Shown here piece by piece: positions 1 through 9,399 of a stretch of DNA of 64,000 nucleotides. The notes beneath the pieces were generated by a model. The model was not told the origin of the DNA. It searched no databases and worked only from the letters and a program-made list of their open reading frames with translations. The DNA lies in contig CAMKLG010000005.1 in the NCBI GenBank assembly GCA_946413585.1, forward strand, positions 1 through 64,000, written 5' to 3'. The stretch is from an uncultured Bacteroidales bacterium. Its GTDB lineage: Bacteria; Bacteroidota; Bacteroidia; Bacteroidales; WCHB1-69. Position numbers and translations under genes: made by a program. Position 1 is the first letter of the stretch. Each line of letters begins with the position of its first letter.

Positions 1-67
1 CCAAATTCACGCCTTTCAATATCTCTCTATCCTTGATGGATACGTGTAAATCTTCTATCTTTAACAT
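1..67 (-). CDS. sufC: SufC, Fe-S assembly ATPase (N-terminal fragment)
   Basis: Only the first 22 codons lie in the window; the gene runs off the left edge. The reverse strand reads MLKIEDLHVSIKDREILKGV, which matches the start of SufC, the ABC-type ATPase of the SufBCD complex that builds iron-sulfur clusters in the cytoplasm. The ATG at 67 sits 18 bases below a reverse TACTTTTG promoter box. The Walker motifs are outside the window, so the call rests on the N-terminal signature alone; another ABC ATPase is possible but less likely. Confidence 0.72.
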   Translation of the reverse strand, partial: MLKIEDLHVSIKDREILKGVNL

Positions 68-84
68 ATTCAAAAATTAGGGTG

Positions 85-129
85 CAAAAGTACGTTTTTT
101 TTGTGAATCTTGAAAAAATTGTACCTTTG
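85..129. promoter_or_regulatory. Divergent promoter pair, sufC / gph
   Basis: On the plus strand TTTG (100-103) is followed after 18 bases by TACCTTTG (122-129), the Bacteroidota -33/-7 pattern, 29 bases before the gph ATG. On the minus strand TACTTTTG occupies 92-85 and points at sufC. The same divergent design recurs several times in the window. Confidence 0.65.
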
Positions 130-158
130 CCGCCTCAAAAAAACGATTCTTTTTTCAG

Positions 159-812
159 ATGATATATTCCAAGAAATTAGTCGTGTTCGATTTGGATGGA
201 ACTTTGCTTAATTCGTTGGAGGATTTAGCGGATTCCGCCAATTGGATGCTGCAACAGCATGGTTTTCAGACATATCCGGTGGATGCTTATTGCTATTTTG
301 TAGGCGATGGTATGCGTAAACTCATAGAGCGGATTTTGCCGCCAGAGGAACTGAACGACTCGCAAATAACAAAATGTCAACAAGAGTTTTTGGATTACTA
401 TCGAATTCACATGGAGGATAAAACAACTGTATATGAAGGAATTACAGAATTGTTGACAGAGTTGAAATCGCGTGGATTAAAAATTGCCGTGGCCACGAAC
501 AAAGCGAATATTGCCGTGGAACCCCTGATGACCAAATATTTTCCCACCATCCGCTTCGATGCGCTTTTTGGTCAGCGCGAAGGTGTTCCTGTGAAACCGG
601 CCCCACAAATCATGTACGATATTCTACGCCACGTGGGTTGCGAGGCTAAAGAGGCCATTCACATTGGCGATACCGCCACGGATATGCTTCTGGCGCATAA
701 TGCTGGAGTTACTGCGGTTGGGGTGCTGTGGGGCTATCGACCGTTGGAAGAGCTACGAGAAGCCGGGGCACAGTATATCATCAAGCATCCCCTTGATTTA
801 CTGGATATTTAG
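159..812 (+). CDS. gph: HAD hydrolase, phosphoglycolate phosphatase type
   Basis: This 217-residue soluble protein belongs to the haloacid dehalogenase superfamily. The nucleophile motif VFDLDGTLLNS (DxDxT) is at residues 9-19, a Thr and Lys (VATNKAN) lie in the middle, and the acidic metal motif GDTATDM is near residue 168. The alpha-helical cap between motifs I and II is typical of subfamily I Gph/PGP enzymes, which dephosphorylate 2-phosphoglycolate, but related enzymes act on other small phosphoesters, so the substrate is inferred. Length is usual for Gph. It stands alone, driven by the promoter at 100-129. Its stop codon TAG lies inside the heptamer-like stretch that follows. Confidence 0.85.
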   Translation: MIYSKKLVVFDLDGTLLNSLEDLADSANWMLQQHGFQTYPVDAYCYFVGDGMRKLIERILPPEELNDSQITKCQQEFLDYYRIHMEDKTTVYEGITELLTELKSRGLKIAVATNKANIAVEPLMTKYFPTIRFDALFGQREGVPVKPAPQIMYDILRHVGCEAKEAIHIGDTATDMLLAHNAGVTAVGVLWGYRPLEELREAGAQYIIKHPLDLLDI

Positions 813-853
813 CCTTTGGCTATTGGTTTTAAAATACTCGGCTAACAGCCAAC
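810..853. repeat. Degenerate heptanucleotide array
   Basis: Read in sevens the sequence goes agccttt, ggctatt, ggtttta, aaatact, cggctaa, cagccaa. It is a decayed member of the 7-bp repeat family described elsewhere in the window. It fills the space between the convergent ends of gph and ispF and supplies the gph stop codon. Confidence 0.5.
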
Positions 854-1332
854 TATTTCACCAAACTGACGGCGGCGGTGGCGGCAATACCTTCTCCCAT
901 CCCCGTAAAGCCCATCTTTTCGTTTGTCTTGGCTTTTACTGCCACGCGTTCCGGTTCACATTGCAGAATATGGGATAATCTTTCAATAATCATCTCGATG
1001 TGCGGTTTCATTTTCGGGGCTTCCAAAATGAGGGTGCAATCCAAGTTGTTGATTTTCCATCCTTTGGAAGTGACAACTTCTACCACCTTATCCAAAAGCA
1101 GGGTGCTGTCGGCGTTTTTCCATGTGGCATCGGTGTCGGGGAACCAAGTGCCGATGTCGCGAAGTCCGGCGGCGCCCAAAAGGGCATCGCACACAGCATG
1201 GATCAGCACATCTCCATCAGAATGGGCCGCCAATCCAAGATGATAAGGAATGACAATGCCCCCAATAACCAACGGTCTATCGGGGGCAAATCTATGAGAA
1301 TCGTAGCCGAAGCCTACGCGAAAATCATTCAT
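853..1332 (-). CDS. ispF: 2-C-methyl-D-erythritol 2,4-cyclodiphosphate synthase
   Basis: IspF forms 2-C-methyl-D-erythritol 2,4-cyclodiphosphate in the non-mevalonate isoprenoid pathway. The 159-residue protein has the signature GYDSHRF near the start, the zinc-ligand stretch LAAHSDGDVLIHAVCDALLG, and the conserved Lys-rich region VKAKTNEKMGF near the end. Length is normal for the trimeric enzyme. The ORF track starts at a TTG (1338), but the ATG at 1332 gives the usual N-terminus MNDFRVGFGYD. It follows porV on the same strand with almost no gap, so the two are probably co-transcribed although functionally unrelated. Confidence 0.96.
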   Translation of the reverse strand: MNDFRVGFGYDSHRFAPDRPLVIGGIVIPYHLGLAAHSDGDVLIHAVCDALLGAAGLRDIGTWFPDTDATWKNADSTLLLDKVVEVVTSKGWKINNLDCTLILEAPKMKPHIEMIIERLSHILQCEPERVAVKAKTNEKMGFTGMGEGIAATAAVSLVK

Positions 1333-1338
1333 ACCCAA

Positions 1339-2565
1339 TTAGTTGAATCTGTTTTGTTGCTTGATTTCATTCTTGTTCGTGGAAACGAAGTCCAAATTCA
1401 ACGTGAAACGCAGTGTGTTAGCCAGCGGGTGGTATTGTCTGGTAGCAATCAAATAGGAGACATCGAAGCCGAAAACGGTGTATTTGAGACCTGCGCCGAT
1501 GGAAACGAACTCACGATTGCCTTTGTATTGGCTTTCGTGGAAAAAGCCGAGGCGGAAGAAGAAAAGACTGCGGTAACTGTATTCGGCACCTACGGCGAAC
1601 ATAACCTCGCGCAGCTCTTCGCGGAAACCACCAGGAGCATCGTAGAACGACTGAATCATACCTTGAGGCACAGAAACATCAGGATTCATACCGTAGGCGA
1701 TGACAGGATCTCCTGCTTCGTTGTAAACGATATGACCCATGCTGTCTGTTTGGTAAATAGGATTCGTGGGAACCAACAGTTTGTTGATTTCACCGTTGAC
1801 AGTCAATTTGTTATATCCGTCGAAATCCATTTCATAACCAATACCCAGCTTCAAGTTGGTGGGCAGGAAGTCACGACGCAATGTTCCAGATGAATAGGAC
1901 ATCTTGTTACCGATATTTGAAATGCATAAACCTGCACGCAATGTGCTGTTGTTCATTTTTTTGACCTTGAAATCTTGTTCATAGAACAAAGAAATGTCAG
2001 CGGCACCCGCTAAACCCGCTTTCGTCTCTTCACCGCCAACGAACTGACCTGCAGTCAAATTGGAATAGATGAAACGCGGTGTGATAGCAATGGACAGCTG
2101 GTCAATCAACTTACGTGAATAGGAGAAGTCAATGGCGAATTCGTTGGGCTTCTGCGTACTAATCCATTCACCATTGGGATCCATGAATTCGATATTACCT
2201 AAAGAGAAATAGCGCAAAGACATGGCGATAGCGTCCATATCGGTGATTCTCCAATAACCCGTAAGATATGCTAAGTTGATGTCATTCACCAAATTACGCA
2301 ACCAAGGGCTGTAAGAAATACTGAAACCGAATTGGTTTTTGTTGAAAGCATATTTTGCGGGGTTGTAGCTTTGGGAGTTGCCATCGGAAGAGGTTGCACA
2401 GCCGATGTCACCCATGGCACCTGCACGTGAATCTGGCGCAATGGAGAGGAAAGGTACAGCCGTAGTGATGGCATTAATGTCTTGACCCAGAGGATTTACC
2501 TGAGCATAACTCTGCATCGTAAACAGAAAAATCATGACAGACAAAATAGATGCTGCTTTTTTCAT
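1339..2565 (-). CDS. porV: PorV (LptO), type IX secretion outer-membrane barrel
   Basis: PorV is the outer-membrane beta-barrel of the type IX secretion system. It collects cargo bearing the C-terminal sorting domain and presents it to the PorU sortase. The 408-residue protein has a cleavable signal peptide (MKKAASILSVMIFLF to SYAQ), then the family stretch with AITTAVPFLSIAPDSRAG and GAMGDIGCATSSD, followed by alternating aromatic barrel strands to the end. Length fits the family. It lies directly downstream of porU on the same strand, the arrangement known from Porphyromonas and Flavobacterium, and this context strengthens the call. Confidence 0.94.
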   Translation of the reverse strand: MKKAASILSVMIFLFTMQSYAQVNPLGQDINAITTAVPFLSIAPDSRAGAMGDIGCATSSDGNSQSYNPAKYAFNKNQFGFSISYSPWLRNLVNDINLAYLTGYWRITDMDAIAMSLRYFSLGNIEFMDPNGEWISTQKPNEFAIDFSYSRKLIDQLSIAITPRFIYSNLTAGQFVGGEETKAGLAGAADISLFYEQDFKVKKMNNSTLRAGLCISNIGNKMSYSSGTLRRDFLPTNLKLGIGYEMDFDGYNKLTVNGEINKLLVPTNPIYQTDSMGHIVYNEAGDPVIAYGMNPDVSVPQGMIQSFYDAPGGFREELREVMFAVGAEYSYRSLFFFRLGFFHESQYKGNREFVSIGAGLKYTVFGFDVSYLIATRQYHPLANTLRFTLNLDFVSTNKNEIKQQNRFN

Positions 2566-2735
2566 AAGTGGTTTGTTCTTTTGAGTTTATACGTACTTTT
2601 ATTTATTATTCAAAAAAAAATCTATCCCTTAACGTGTCATTGCATGTTTTATTATATAAAAACCTCAAAAAAATTTTCTTTCAAACGTAATGATTTATAT
2701 AGGGTTGTTATTCAGTGGGTTATAAAAAGCATTTT
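2566..2735. other. porU-porV intergenic spacer
   Basis: This AT-rich 170-base gap holds no ORF that I can support. An AU-only hairpin, ttataaaaagc/attttttataa (2720-2741), overlaps the porU stop codon and could slow polymerase. The sequence is not GC-rich enough to call a strong terminator. Confidence 0.4.
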
Positions 2736-5700
2736 TTATAATATCACTAGCTTTTCTATGGCTTCTGCCGTTTTCCCATCTTCATTCTTCACACGGATAC
2801 GATACAAATAAGTACCTTTCGCCAGTTTGTCGCCGAAATCATCCAAACCATTCCATGAGATGGCGCGGCAACGATTGCCTTCCATCACCTGTGTATCGTA
2901 GATAGTTTTCACTAACCGTCCGGAAATAGTGTAAATTTGCACTTGAATGTCAAAAGTGCCACTTGACTGGTTGTGCTCGAAATAGAAGTCCGTGTGCGTG
3001 GTGAACGGATTCGGGTAATTGAGTACATGGATCAACTGGAATTTGTCCTCACTGACCACTTTGAACATCAATTCTTGTTCGCTGCTGTTGTTATTGACAT
3101 CCCATGCCCGTACCTTGATAGAATGTTCGCCTGGTTTCAAATCTTGCAGTTGATAGCGAACAATTCCTCGGTTGAAACTGTCTTTTTCGGTTTGGTAGTA
3201 GTCATTCAGAATGATTTTGTTGCCCGTGGCGTGGTCCAAAACGCCAGTTAGGTCATGCCCGATGCCATTGCCTGTCGTATTGATTCCGAAATTGTCGGAA
3301 ATCTTGGCAATTAGCACGGGATTGGTCGTCGTAATGCCCCCATTGACGAAATTTTCATCGTTGAGGTACAGCTCAATCTCAGGATTCTCGTGGTCTTCGA
3401 TGCCGGAAGTGTCCATTCCACCGATGATGAAGTCCGTGAACACACCCGCGGCATCCACATTTTCCGTGCGTGCATAATAGCTGATGCGACCATTCCCGAA
3501 ACTGTAGTCTATGTCTTTTGGCACGTAAAACGAGAATTGGAACCGGCCATTTTTTACCGAAACATTGCCCTTGAACAATACGCTCTTTTGTACTTCGTAC
3601 TCAAAAGGTTGCGAGCGGGGGTCAGGATCGTTGAATAACGTCTTGGTCTTGATTTTTTTGTCATACACTGAAGGGAACAACGTTCCATTGAAGCTGTTGA
3701 TAATTTGTGAGTTATCATCTACTATGTGGCCGCATATCGTCACTTTTGAGAGGGCGCGTACGGTGTCAATGACACTGCCCACCACTTCATGATTGATGGA
3801 ATCCGTAAGTATATTATATGTAGGTAATGAAAGTTTTAATGAAGGATCGCCGTAGGTGACCATCATGGACAAATCTGTATAAGCGGATGATGTCTGGTAG
3901 CGCCTGTTTTTCGCTCTTCTCTCTAAATCGCTGACAGAGTAGAAGTTGCCGTTTTCATCTTTGGTGAACATCAGCTCGAAAAGATATTTTCCAAAGTTGT
4001 GGTTAGAGACTGACCAAGCTTCGCGCGTGGCCGCGATAACAGCCACGGCACCGCCATTGTCGTTGAAAAAAATCAAATCTGACGGCGACTGGATTTCACG
4101 GTCGTAATAGGCAAACGTGCACGAAAGTGATAGCAGCGCGGGCATATTGTACTTGTTGGTCCATTTGTTGATATCCGAGTTTTCAAGCACGCGTTCCGCT
4201 GCCCAACCGTCTTTGCCGCTATGGCCGATGTAGGTGTAAAAGATGCAACCACGGTTCATGCGGTTGTTGATGTCCGTGACCGCATCGGGGTAACGTTGGC
4301 CTCCGGCGTTGGAAACTTGCTGATAGGCATCTAGATAGATCTTGTCGAAATTGATATTAGGATTGTTGTCACTAACGATGTTGTAAAATGTTTCCGCACT
4401 GTTCATGAAATCGTTACGCTCCTCATCATCTGCCACAAAAGCCATGATATTCCGCCAGTCCCCGAAATTGGAGATTTGTGAGGAGTTCTCGCTCACCAAA
4501 TTGCGTTTTTCACTGTAACGAATGCTCTTATCCACAGCAATGTTCGCTTGTGTCGTGCTGTTGCAAGGGAAACGACCGATAGCGATATCTACCAATCCGG
4601 CACCGTTAAGTCCTTCATTATCATCCAATAAGCCTAATACATCATCGTTGGAATATTGATAGAGATCAGAGATTTTGTCTTTTGAAAGATATTGGTAGTT
4701 AGGAACATATATGGCTGTCCCGTTGACACGTCCTCTGTAGTCGTAACTAGGGCGACCGAACAGCAGAAGATATTTCGGATAGGATTTGCTAGTCCTGTCA
4801 TATATCATCTTCATATAGTCGCGAATGGCAATCGGGTCTTGTGAACCGCTCGAAAACTCGTTGTAAATCTGCTGTGGCGTGACCACTTTAACGCTCAAAC
4901 CATCGTTTTCAGCACGATATTGTGCCAAACGGTTTGCCTGCGATAGAAAATCGGGATGAGCTACAATCACCATATCTACATTTCCAGTGGCGTGAAGATT
5001 TTGATTTCCAACAGATGACAATGGGTTAACGGACAGATAGTTGGAACCATCAAATGCGATGAATTCCCGTAACACATCCGTGGAAGCTTTGAAATGCGCA
5101 CCTTGACCGTCAGCAGTGAGTGCATATCTAACCGTTTGCGCGGGATCGGTGACATCCCAAACGGATACTGACGTTGAAGCACCGACGATAATGAATCTTG
5201 TGATATTGCCGTTGCCCACCGTAGAAGGATTCCGGAAAGAGGTCATCCCGTTTCTAAGTGTCAGCGTACAAGGTATTTCTAGCTCAATCCAATCCAAATA
5301 GGCTGAAGATGAAGTGGTTGGCTTGTTGTAGGAGATGCCGATGTTCAAATCTTTCGATGAGGGAGTGAAGGTTAGGCTCCGATTGGCAATGGATGCCAAA
5401 TAGGGACTGGAAACGCCAGATAATGAAGCATTTCCAATGTTGCTGTTATTCACGCTAACCTGAAGTAAAGAGGATGTACTGGAGGCGGAAGCAGCCTGAA
5501 TTCGGATGTGTCCGGTTCCAATAGGGTTGCCAGGAAGTTGAAACGAGTGCGTAGAGTTCAGTGTGATGTCGTAACGTTCACCAAACCAGTTTTTTCCTGA
5601 TTCACAAAGGTTATAAAGGTCTTCTTCAAAAAAGTCGAAATAGGTGAAATCTTGAACGGATAAATTTTCATTAAGATTCTCATTGTTAACGGTTTGTATG

Positions 5701-6587
5701 CGTTTTTTCTCGCCAATGCCTGAGGTTTGCGTGACAAAGTAGAAAGACGCATCGGAGTAGATGTTGTAATCGTGCTTAAATTGTTGATATAATGAGTCAT
5801 AGCTGATGCGATGCGGCGATTGGCCGTAGAAAAGGAAATAGTCGTTCTCATTGAAGATGCCATCACCTCCATCCGACACCAGAATGGGCAACTCCCGCAA
5901 ATCGTCAATGCGTTTTGCGGAATTTGCTTCAGGCAACATCATCCCGCCATTCCCGAAAACAGCCAATTGCGAAGAGCTGATAGGTGTTGACATTCCCATA
6001 TTGACCAAATCTTGATAGGTCACTTTGTAAATTCCTGTCCGAGAAACTGAAAACTGGAACCATTGACCAGATGACAAAACGGATTTGGTGGCATATCCTT
6101 TCGCTCCCTTAGAAGATACAGGTTGTTTGCCTTCAATAGATAAAGTGATGGAAATCAATTTTTTATATTGACCAGAAGCCGTTTCAACGATGGGAATAAA
6201 GGAAAGTAAGGTAAAAGCATTCTTTCCTTCGTATGCGGAGTTGATTTCGAACTGGATTTGCTTTTGATGGAAGTTGGAAGGTATTAAGCTACAGTCATTT
6301 GCGTTCATGTTTTCCCACTCTTGGGCCACGATCTTGACATCATAATTTTTAAAAAAGTTTTCAACAGGAATCATTTCATAAAAAAGAGGGAGGGTAGGGT
6401 AGTCGTTACGATATATAGCGTTGTCAAAGGAAAGAAAATCGGATTTGAACCCACTGTATGTAGTATATGAGAAGGGTTCATTCCAATGAAAATTGATTTT
6501 TTTTTGGATTGTTTGAGCTTGAATATCAACAAGTTGAATAAAAACCAAAAGAAAAATATTAAATAGTACCCAAGATTTCTTATTCAT
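2736..6587 (-). CDS. porU: PorU, type IX secretion C25-family sortase
   Basis: PorU is the cell-surface peptidase that removes the C-terminal sorting domain of T9SS cargo and attaches anionic LPS. The protein is about 1283 residues. The peptidase C25 (gingipain-like, caspase-fold) domain spans roughly residues 540-920. The catalytic His is in YIGHSGKDGW (about residue 788) and the catalytic Cys in LSLSCTFAYYD (about 824). The end carries NYPNPF and a beta-rich CTD-like module finishing in EKLVIL, as PorU keeps its own CTD. The ORF track starts at 6665, but MNKKSWVLFNIFLLVF at 6587 begins a proper signal peptide ending in IQAQ. porV follows downstream, and porP starts divergently upstream. Confidence 0.95.
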   Translation of the reverse strand: MNKKSWVLFNIFLLVFIQLVDIQAQTIQKKINFHWNEPFSYTTYSGFKSDFLSFDNAIYRNDYPTLPLFYEMIPVENFFKNYDVKIVAQEWENMNANDCSLIPSNFHQKQIQFEINSAYEGKNAFTLLSFIPIVETASGQYKKLISITLSIEGKQPVSSKGAKGYATKSVLSSGQWFQFSVSRTGIYKVTYQDLVNMGMSTPISSSQLAVFGNGGMMLPEANSAKRIDDLRELPILVSDGGDGIFNENDYFLFYGQSPHRISYDSLYQQFKHDYNIYSDASFYFVTQTSGIGEKKRIQTVNNENLNENLSVQDFTYFDFFEEDLYNLCESGKNWFGERYDITLNSTHSFQLPGNPIGTGHIRIQAASASSTSSLLQVSVNNSNIGNASLSGVSSPYLASIANRSLTFTPSSKDLNIGISYNKPTTSSSAYLDWIELEIPCTLTLRNGMTSFRNPSTVGNGNITRFIIVGASTSVSVWDVTDPAQTVRYALTADGQGAHFKASTDVLREFIAFDGSNYLSVNPLSSVGNQNLHATGNVDMVIVAHPDFLSQANRLAQYRAENDGLSVKVVTPQQIYNEFSSGSQDPIAIRDYMKMIYDRTSKSYPKYLLLFGRPSYDYRGRVNGTAIYVPNYQYLSKDKISDLYQYSNDDVLGLLDDNEGLNGAGLVDIAIGRFPCNSTTQANIAVDKSIRYSEKRNLVSENSSQISNFGDWRNIMAFVADDEERNDFMNSAETFYNIVSDNNPNINFDKIYLDAYQQVSNAGGQRYPDAVTDINNRMNRGCIFYTYIGHSGKDGWAAERVLENSDINKWTNKYNMPALLSLSCTFAYYDREIQSPSDLIFFNDNGGAVAVIAATREAWSVSNHNFGKYLFELMFTKDENGNFYSVSDLERRAKNRRYQTSSAYTDLSMMVTYGDPSLKLSLPTYNILTDSINHEVVGSVIDTVRALSKVTICGHIVDDNSQIINSFNGTLFPSVYDKKIKTKTLFNDPDPRSQPFEYEVQKSVLFKGNVSVKNGRFQFSFYVPKDIDYSFGNGRISYYARTENVDAAGVFTDFIIGGMDTSGIEDHENPEIELYLNDENFVNGGITTTNPVLIAKISDNFGINTTGNGIGHDLTGVLDHATGNKIILNDYYQTEKDSFNRGIVRYQLQDLKPGEHSIKVRAWDVNNNSSEQELMFKVVSEDKFQLIHVLNYPNPFTTHTDFYFEHNQSSGTFDIQVQIYTISGRLVKTIYDTQVMEGNRCRAISWNGLDDFGDKLAKGTYLYRIRVKNEDGKTAEAIEKLVIL

Positions 6588-6695
6588 TATTCGTTTATTT
6601 AAAAAAAGAAAACACAATTTTCCTAACGAATTGTCGTTAGAAATATTGTAGAAAAATTGTAACAAAAAGAGGAGTAGGAACGTTTAATAATTTTG

Positions 6696-6703
6696 TATCT
6701 TTG
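6696..6703 (+). promoter_or_regulatory. -7 box upstream of porP
   Basis: TATCTTTG lies 20 bases before the porP ATG and matches the Bacteroidota TAnnTTTG -7 consensus. No clear -33 TTTG is visible at the right distance. Confidence 0.55.
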
Positions 6704-6723
6704 CCCGCTATAAATATAATGAT

Positions 6724-7803
6724 ATGAAAAAACGAATTGCAGTTATATTAACCGTAGTTTTGGCGTTTGCAGGGTTGCGTGCAACGGCTCAGGATGCTAT
6801 GTTTTCGCAATATTATGCCAACCCGTTGTATTTGAATCCGGCGTTTGCGGGAACTAACGTATGTCCGCGCCTTGCTTTCCATTTTCGCGACCAATGGCCG
6901 TCATTGCCTGGCACATTCATGACCTATACCGCATCTTACGACGAACATTTTGACAAGCTCTCGGGCGGTGTTGGTGTGTTGTTGTTCGGCGACCGGGCAG
7001 GCGAAGGCGGCATTATCAATACCTATACGGCGAGTGTGATGTACTCTTTCAAGTTGAAGGTCTCCAAAAATTTCAATATGCGCTTTGCCTTGCAAGCCAC
7101 TTACGAAAACCGCGGACTCAACTGGGACAAACTCACCTTCCCGGATATGATCGACCCAAAATACGGTTTTGTCTATCAAACTGCTGAAGTCCAACCCGGC
7201 CAATTGACGATTCACTCCTTCGACATGGCTGCCGGTTTCTTGGGCTACACCCCGCATTTCTATTTCGGCGTGGCCGCTCATCACATCGTCCCCATCCTTG
7301 GTGCTAAAGGTTTTATCTCTAACGGTTTGGGACCTTATGACTACCGTCCCGTGAAATGGACTGCCCACGTAGGTGGTTACTTCGATTTGAAACGTAAAAG
7401 TAAGAAAGAGACTTCCTTCGGCGATATCTCTATCAGCCCGAATTTCATCTATCAACATCAACAGAATTTTAATTACTTCAGTGAAGGTTTCTACCTGAAT
7501 TTCTATCCGTTCACCGTTGGTATGTGGCTCCGTCATGGTTTGACCTACAAGGGCGAAATGTTCATGGGGACCGATACCAATGGCGTGGCTATCACCCAAC
7601 CCATCTCTTATCATAATATGGATGCTTTCATTGTGATGTTCGGCGTGGAATATGAATGGTTTAAAATTGCCTATTCTTACGATGCCACCATCAGCAAGCT
7701 CGCCAACTACTCCGGCGGTGCCCACGAAGTGTCTTTGCAATTACTGCTTCCTTGCCCCAACAAACGCAAGGCACTGAAAGACCTCAAATGTCCCTCTTTC
7801 TAA
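6724..7803 (+). CDS. porP: PorP/SprF family type IX secretion membrane protein
   Basis: The 359-residue protein has a signal peptide (MKKRIAVILTVVLAFAGLRATAQ) followed by the family hallmark DAMFSQYYANPLYLNPAFAG, then an outer-membrane barrel of about 14 strands. PorP proteins are T9SS outer-membrane components; SprF paralogues help secrete particular adhesins. Many Bacteroidota encode several copies, so this could be the core PorP or a substrate-specific SprF. The neighbouring gldJ and the divergent porU/porV support a core role, but the usual porK-L-M-N genes do not follow in this window. Confidence 0.88.
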   Translation: MKKRIAVILTVVLAFAGLRATAQDAMFSQYYANPLYLNPAFAGTNVCPRLAFHFRDQWPSLPGTFMTYTASYDEHFDKLSGGVGVLLFGDRAGEGGIINTYTASVMYSFKLKVSKNFNMRFALQATYENRGLNWDKLTFPDMIDPKYGFVYQTAEVQPGQLTIHSFDMAAGFLGYTPHFYFGVAAHHIVPILGAKGFISNGLGPYDYRPVKWTAHVGGYFDLKRKSKKETSFGDISISPNFIYQHQQNFNYFSEGFYLNFYPFTVGMWLRHGLTYKGEMFMGTDTNGVAITQPISYHNMDAFIVMFGVEYEWFKIAYSYDATISKLANYSGGAHEVSLQLLLPCPNKRKALKDLKCPSF

Positions 7804-7838
7804 CCATTTAACATCAATTAAGAAAATCAATTATAACA

Positions 7839-9335
7839 ATGAATACAGCAAAAAGATTTTTAGGATTATTTGTCATGGTAGCGTTGCTGCTTGGAATGTC
7901 CTCTTGTAAAAAGCAGAAATCCGCCACTACCGGTTGGAATTACAATGACGCCAAGAACGGTGGCTTTGAAGTGGCGCCTTTCGAAGAGCAAGCTACTGGC
8001 CCGGGCCTCGTGTTTATCGAAGGTGGTTCCTTTGTGATGGGCCAAATGGAAGAGGATGTGATGAAGGATTGGAATAACACCCAACGCCGCGTGTCTGTCG
8101 CCTCTTTCTACATGGATGAGTGCGAAATCGCCAATGTCGATTACCTCGAATACCTCTATTGGCTCGAACGCGTCTTCATCCCTCAAGACTTGAAAGTGGT
8201 TTACGATAATGCTGTTCCTGATGAAGCCGTTTGGCGCGACCGTTTGGGATACAATGAACCGATGGTGGAAAACTATTTCCGTCACCCCGCTTATCGTTAC
8301 TATCCCGTTGTGGGTGTGAACTGGCTGCAAGCCACCAACTACGCTGCTTGGCGTACTGACCGTGTCAATGAACAAATTCTCGTGGATCGCGGTTATATCG
8401 AATTCGCAGAAACCCCCTCAGCAGAAGGCTATTTCAATACCGACGCTTACTTGACTTACGAGTCTTACGAAGCTGAAGGCCAAAAACGTCTTAGATACAT
8501 CTCCAGCGGTGAATACCGCAACGTGAAGATGGAAGACGGTATCCTCCTGCCGAAATACAGACTGCCTACCGAGGCTGAATGGGAGTATGCTGCTTATAGT
8601 ACTATCGGTAATACGTTGAATGAGCGCGTGTTAGAACGTAAAGTCTATCCGTGGAACGGCTCTCAACTTCGTACCGAAGACAAGAAATACTATGGCGCTT
8701 ATATGAATAATGTACGTCGTGGACGCGGTGACTATATGGGTGTCGCCAGCGCATTGAACGACGGCGGTTTCTACACCAAAGAGGTGAACTCCGATTGGCC
8801 TAACGATTATGGCTTGTATCAAATGGGCGGTAACGTCTCCGAATGGGTGATGGACGTCTATAGACAAACCTCTCACGATGATGTGACCGAATATAATCCG
8901 TTCCGTGGTAACTACTTCGAAACCAAGAAGCTGTTGGAAGACGGTACCGTCGCAGAACGCGATAGCGTAGGTAAGATTCCGATGGTTCCCGTGTCTGACT
9001 TCAAGAACGACAGACGCCGTAACTACCGCGCTGCCGATAACAAGAACTACTTGGATGGTGACTGGCAGTCTCTAAAAAATATGGATGACTGGAAGAACGC
9101 TACTACTAACACTGAGGCTACAGATATGATGTATGCTAAGACCGCTGCAAACTACGACTATTCACTTGTCAGCGACCATGCACGTGTCTATAAGGGCGGT
9201 TCTTGGAAAGATATCCCTTATTGGTCTTCACCAGGTACAAGACGTTATTTGGATGAGGATGAAGCTACGGATTATATCGGCTTCCGTTGCGCAATGTCAC
9301 GCGTGGGTAGCCAAATTCAAGGCAAAGGCAGATAA
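7839..9335 (+). CDS. gldJ: GldJ-type gliding/T9SS lipoprotein, SUMF1 fold
   Basis: This 498-residue lipoprotein has a lipobox (LLLGMSSCKK) and a formylglycine-generating-enzyme (SUMF1) fold: GPGLVFIEGGSFVMG near residue 68, SFYMDECEIANVDY, YRLPTEAEWEYAA, QMGGNVSEWVMDVY and YKGGSWKD...TRRYLDED...GFRCA. The early TGWNYNDAKNGGFE and DVMKDWNNTQ stretches resemble GldJ more than the shorter PorK/GldK. GldJ and GldK form the periplasmic/outer-membrane ring scaffold of T9SS and are not enzymes. It follows porP by 35 bases and ends at a strong terminator. In flavobacteria gldJ is also found next to porU/porV, as I recall, which fits this context. Confidence 0.82.
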   Translation: MNTAKRFLGLFVMVALLLGMSSCKKQKSATTGWNYNDAKNGGFEVAPFEEQATGPGLVFIEGGSFVMGQMEEDVMKDWNNTQRRVSVASFYMDECEIANVDYLEYLYWLERVFIPQDLKVVYDNAVPDEAVWRDRLGYNEPMVENYFRHPAYRYYPVVGVNWLQATNYAAWRTDRVNEQILVDRGYIEFAETPSAEGYFNTDAYLTYESYEAEGQKRLRYISSGEYRNVKMEDGILLPKYRLPTEAEWEYAAYSTIGNTLNERVLERKVYPWNGSQLRTEDKKYYGAYMNNVRRGRGDYMGVASALNDGGFYTKEVNSDWPNDYGLYQMGGNVSEWVMDVYRQTSHDDVTEYNPFRGNYFETKKLLEDGTVAERDSVGKIPMVPVSDFKNDRRRNYRAADNKNYLDGDWQSLKNMDDWKNATTNTEATDMMYAKTAANYDYSLVSDHARVYKGGSWKDIPYWSSPGTRRYLDEDEATDYIGFRCAMSRVGSQIQGKGR

Positions 9336-9359
9336 TTAAGGACTATATATATATTAACT

Positions 9360-9393
9360 GACCTCTTTCTTCGCGAAAGAGGTCAATTTTTTT
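9360..9393 (+). terminator. Rho-independent terminator after gldJ
   Basis: GACCTCTTTC ttcg CGAAAGAGGTC forms a ten-pair stem with a UUCG-type loop, followed by aattttttt. It closes the porP-gldJ unit; the next ATG follows within 7 bases. Confidence 0.9.
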
Positions 9394-9399
9394 CTGTTT

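Noticed and set aside
1000-1893. 297-codon plus-strand ORF
   Set aside because: It is antisense to ispF and porV, which have clear family motifs; no motif of its own.
6901-7740. 279-codon minus-strand ORF
   Set aside because: Shadow of porP in the opposite frame; His/Val-rich translation typical of antisense frames.
7839-9335. PorK/GldK instead of GldJ
   Set aside because: The N-terminal TGWNYND and DWNNT stretches favour GldJ, and porL/porM do not follow; some doubt remains.
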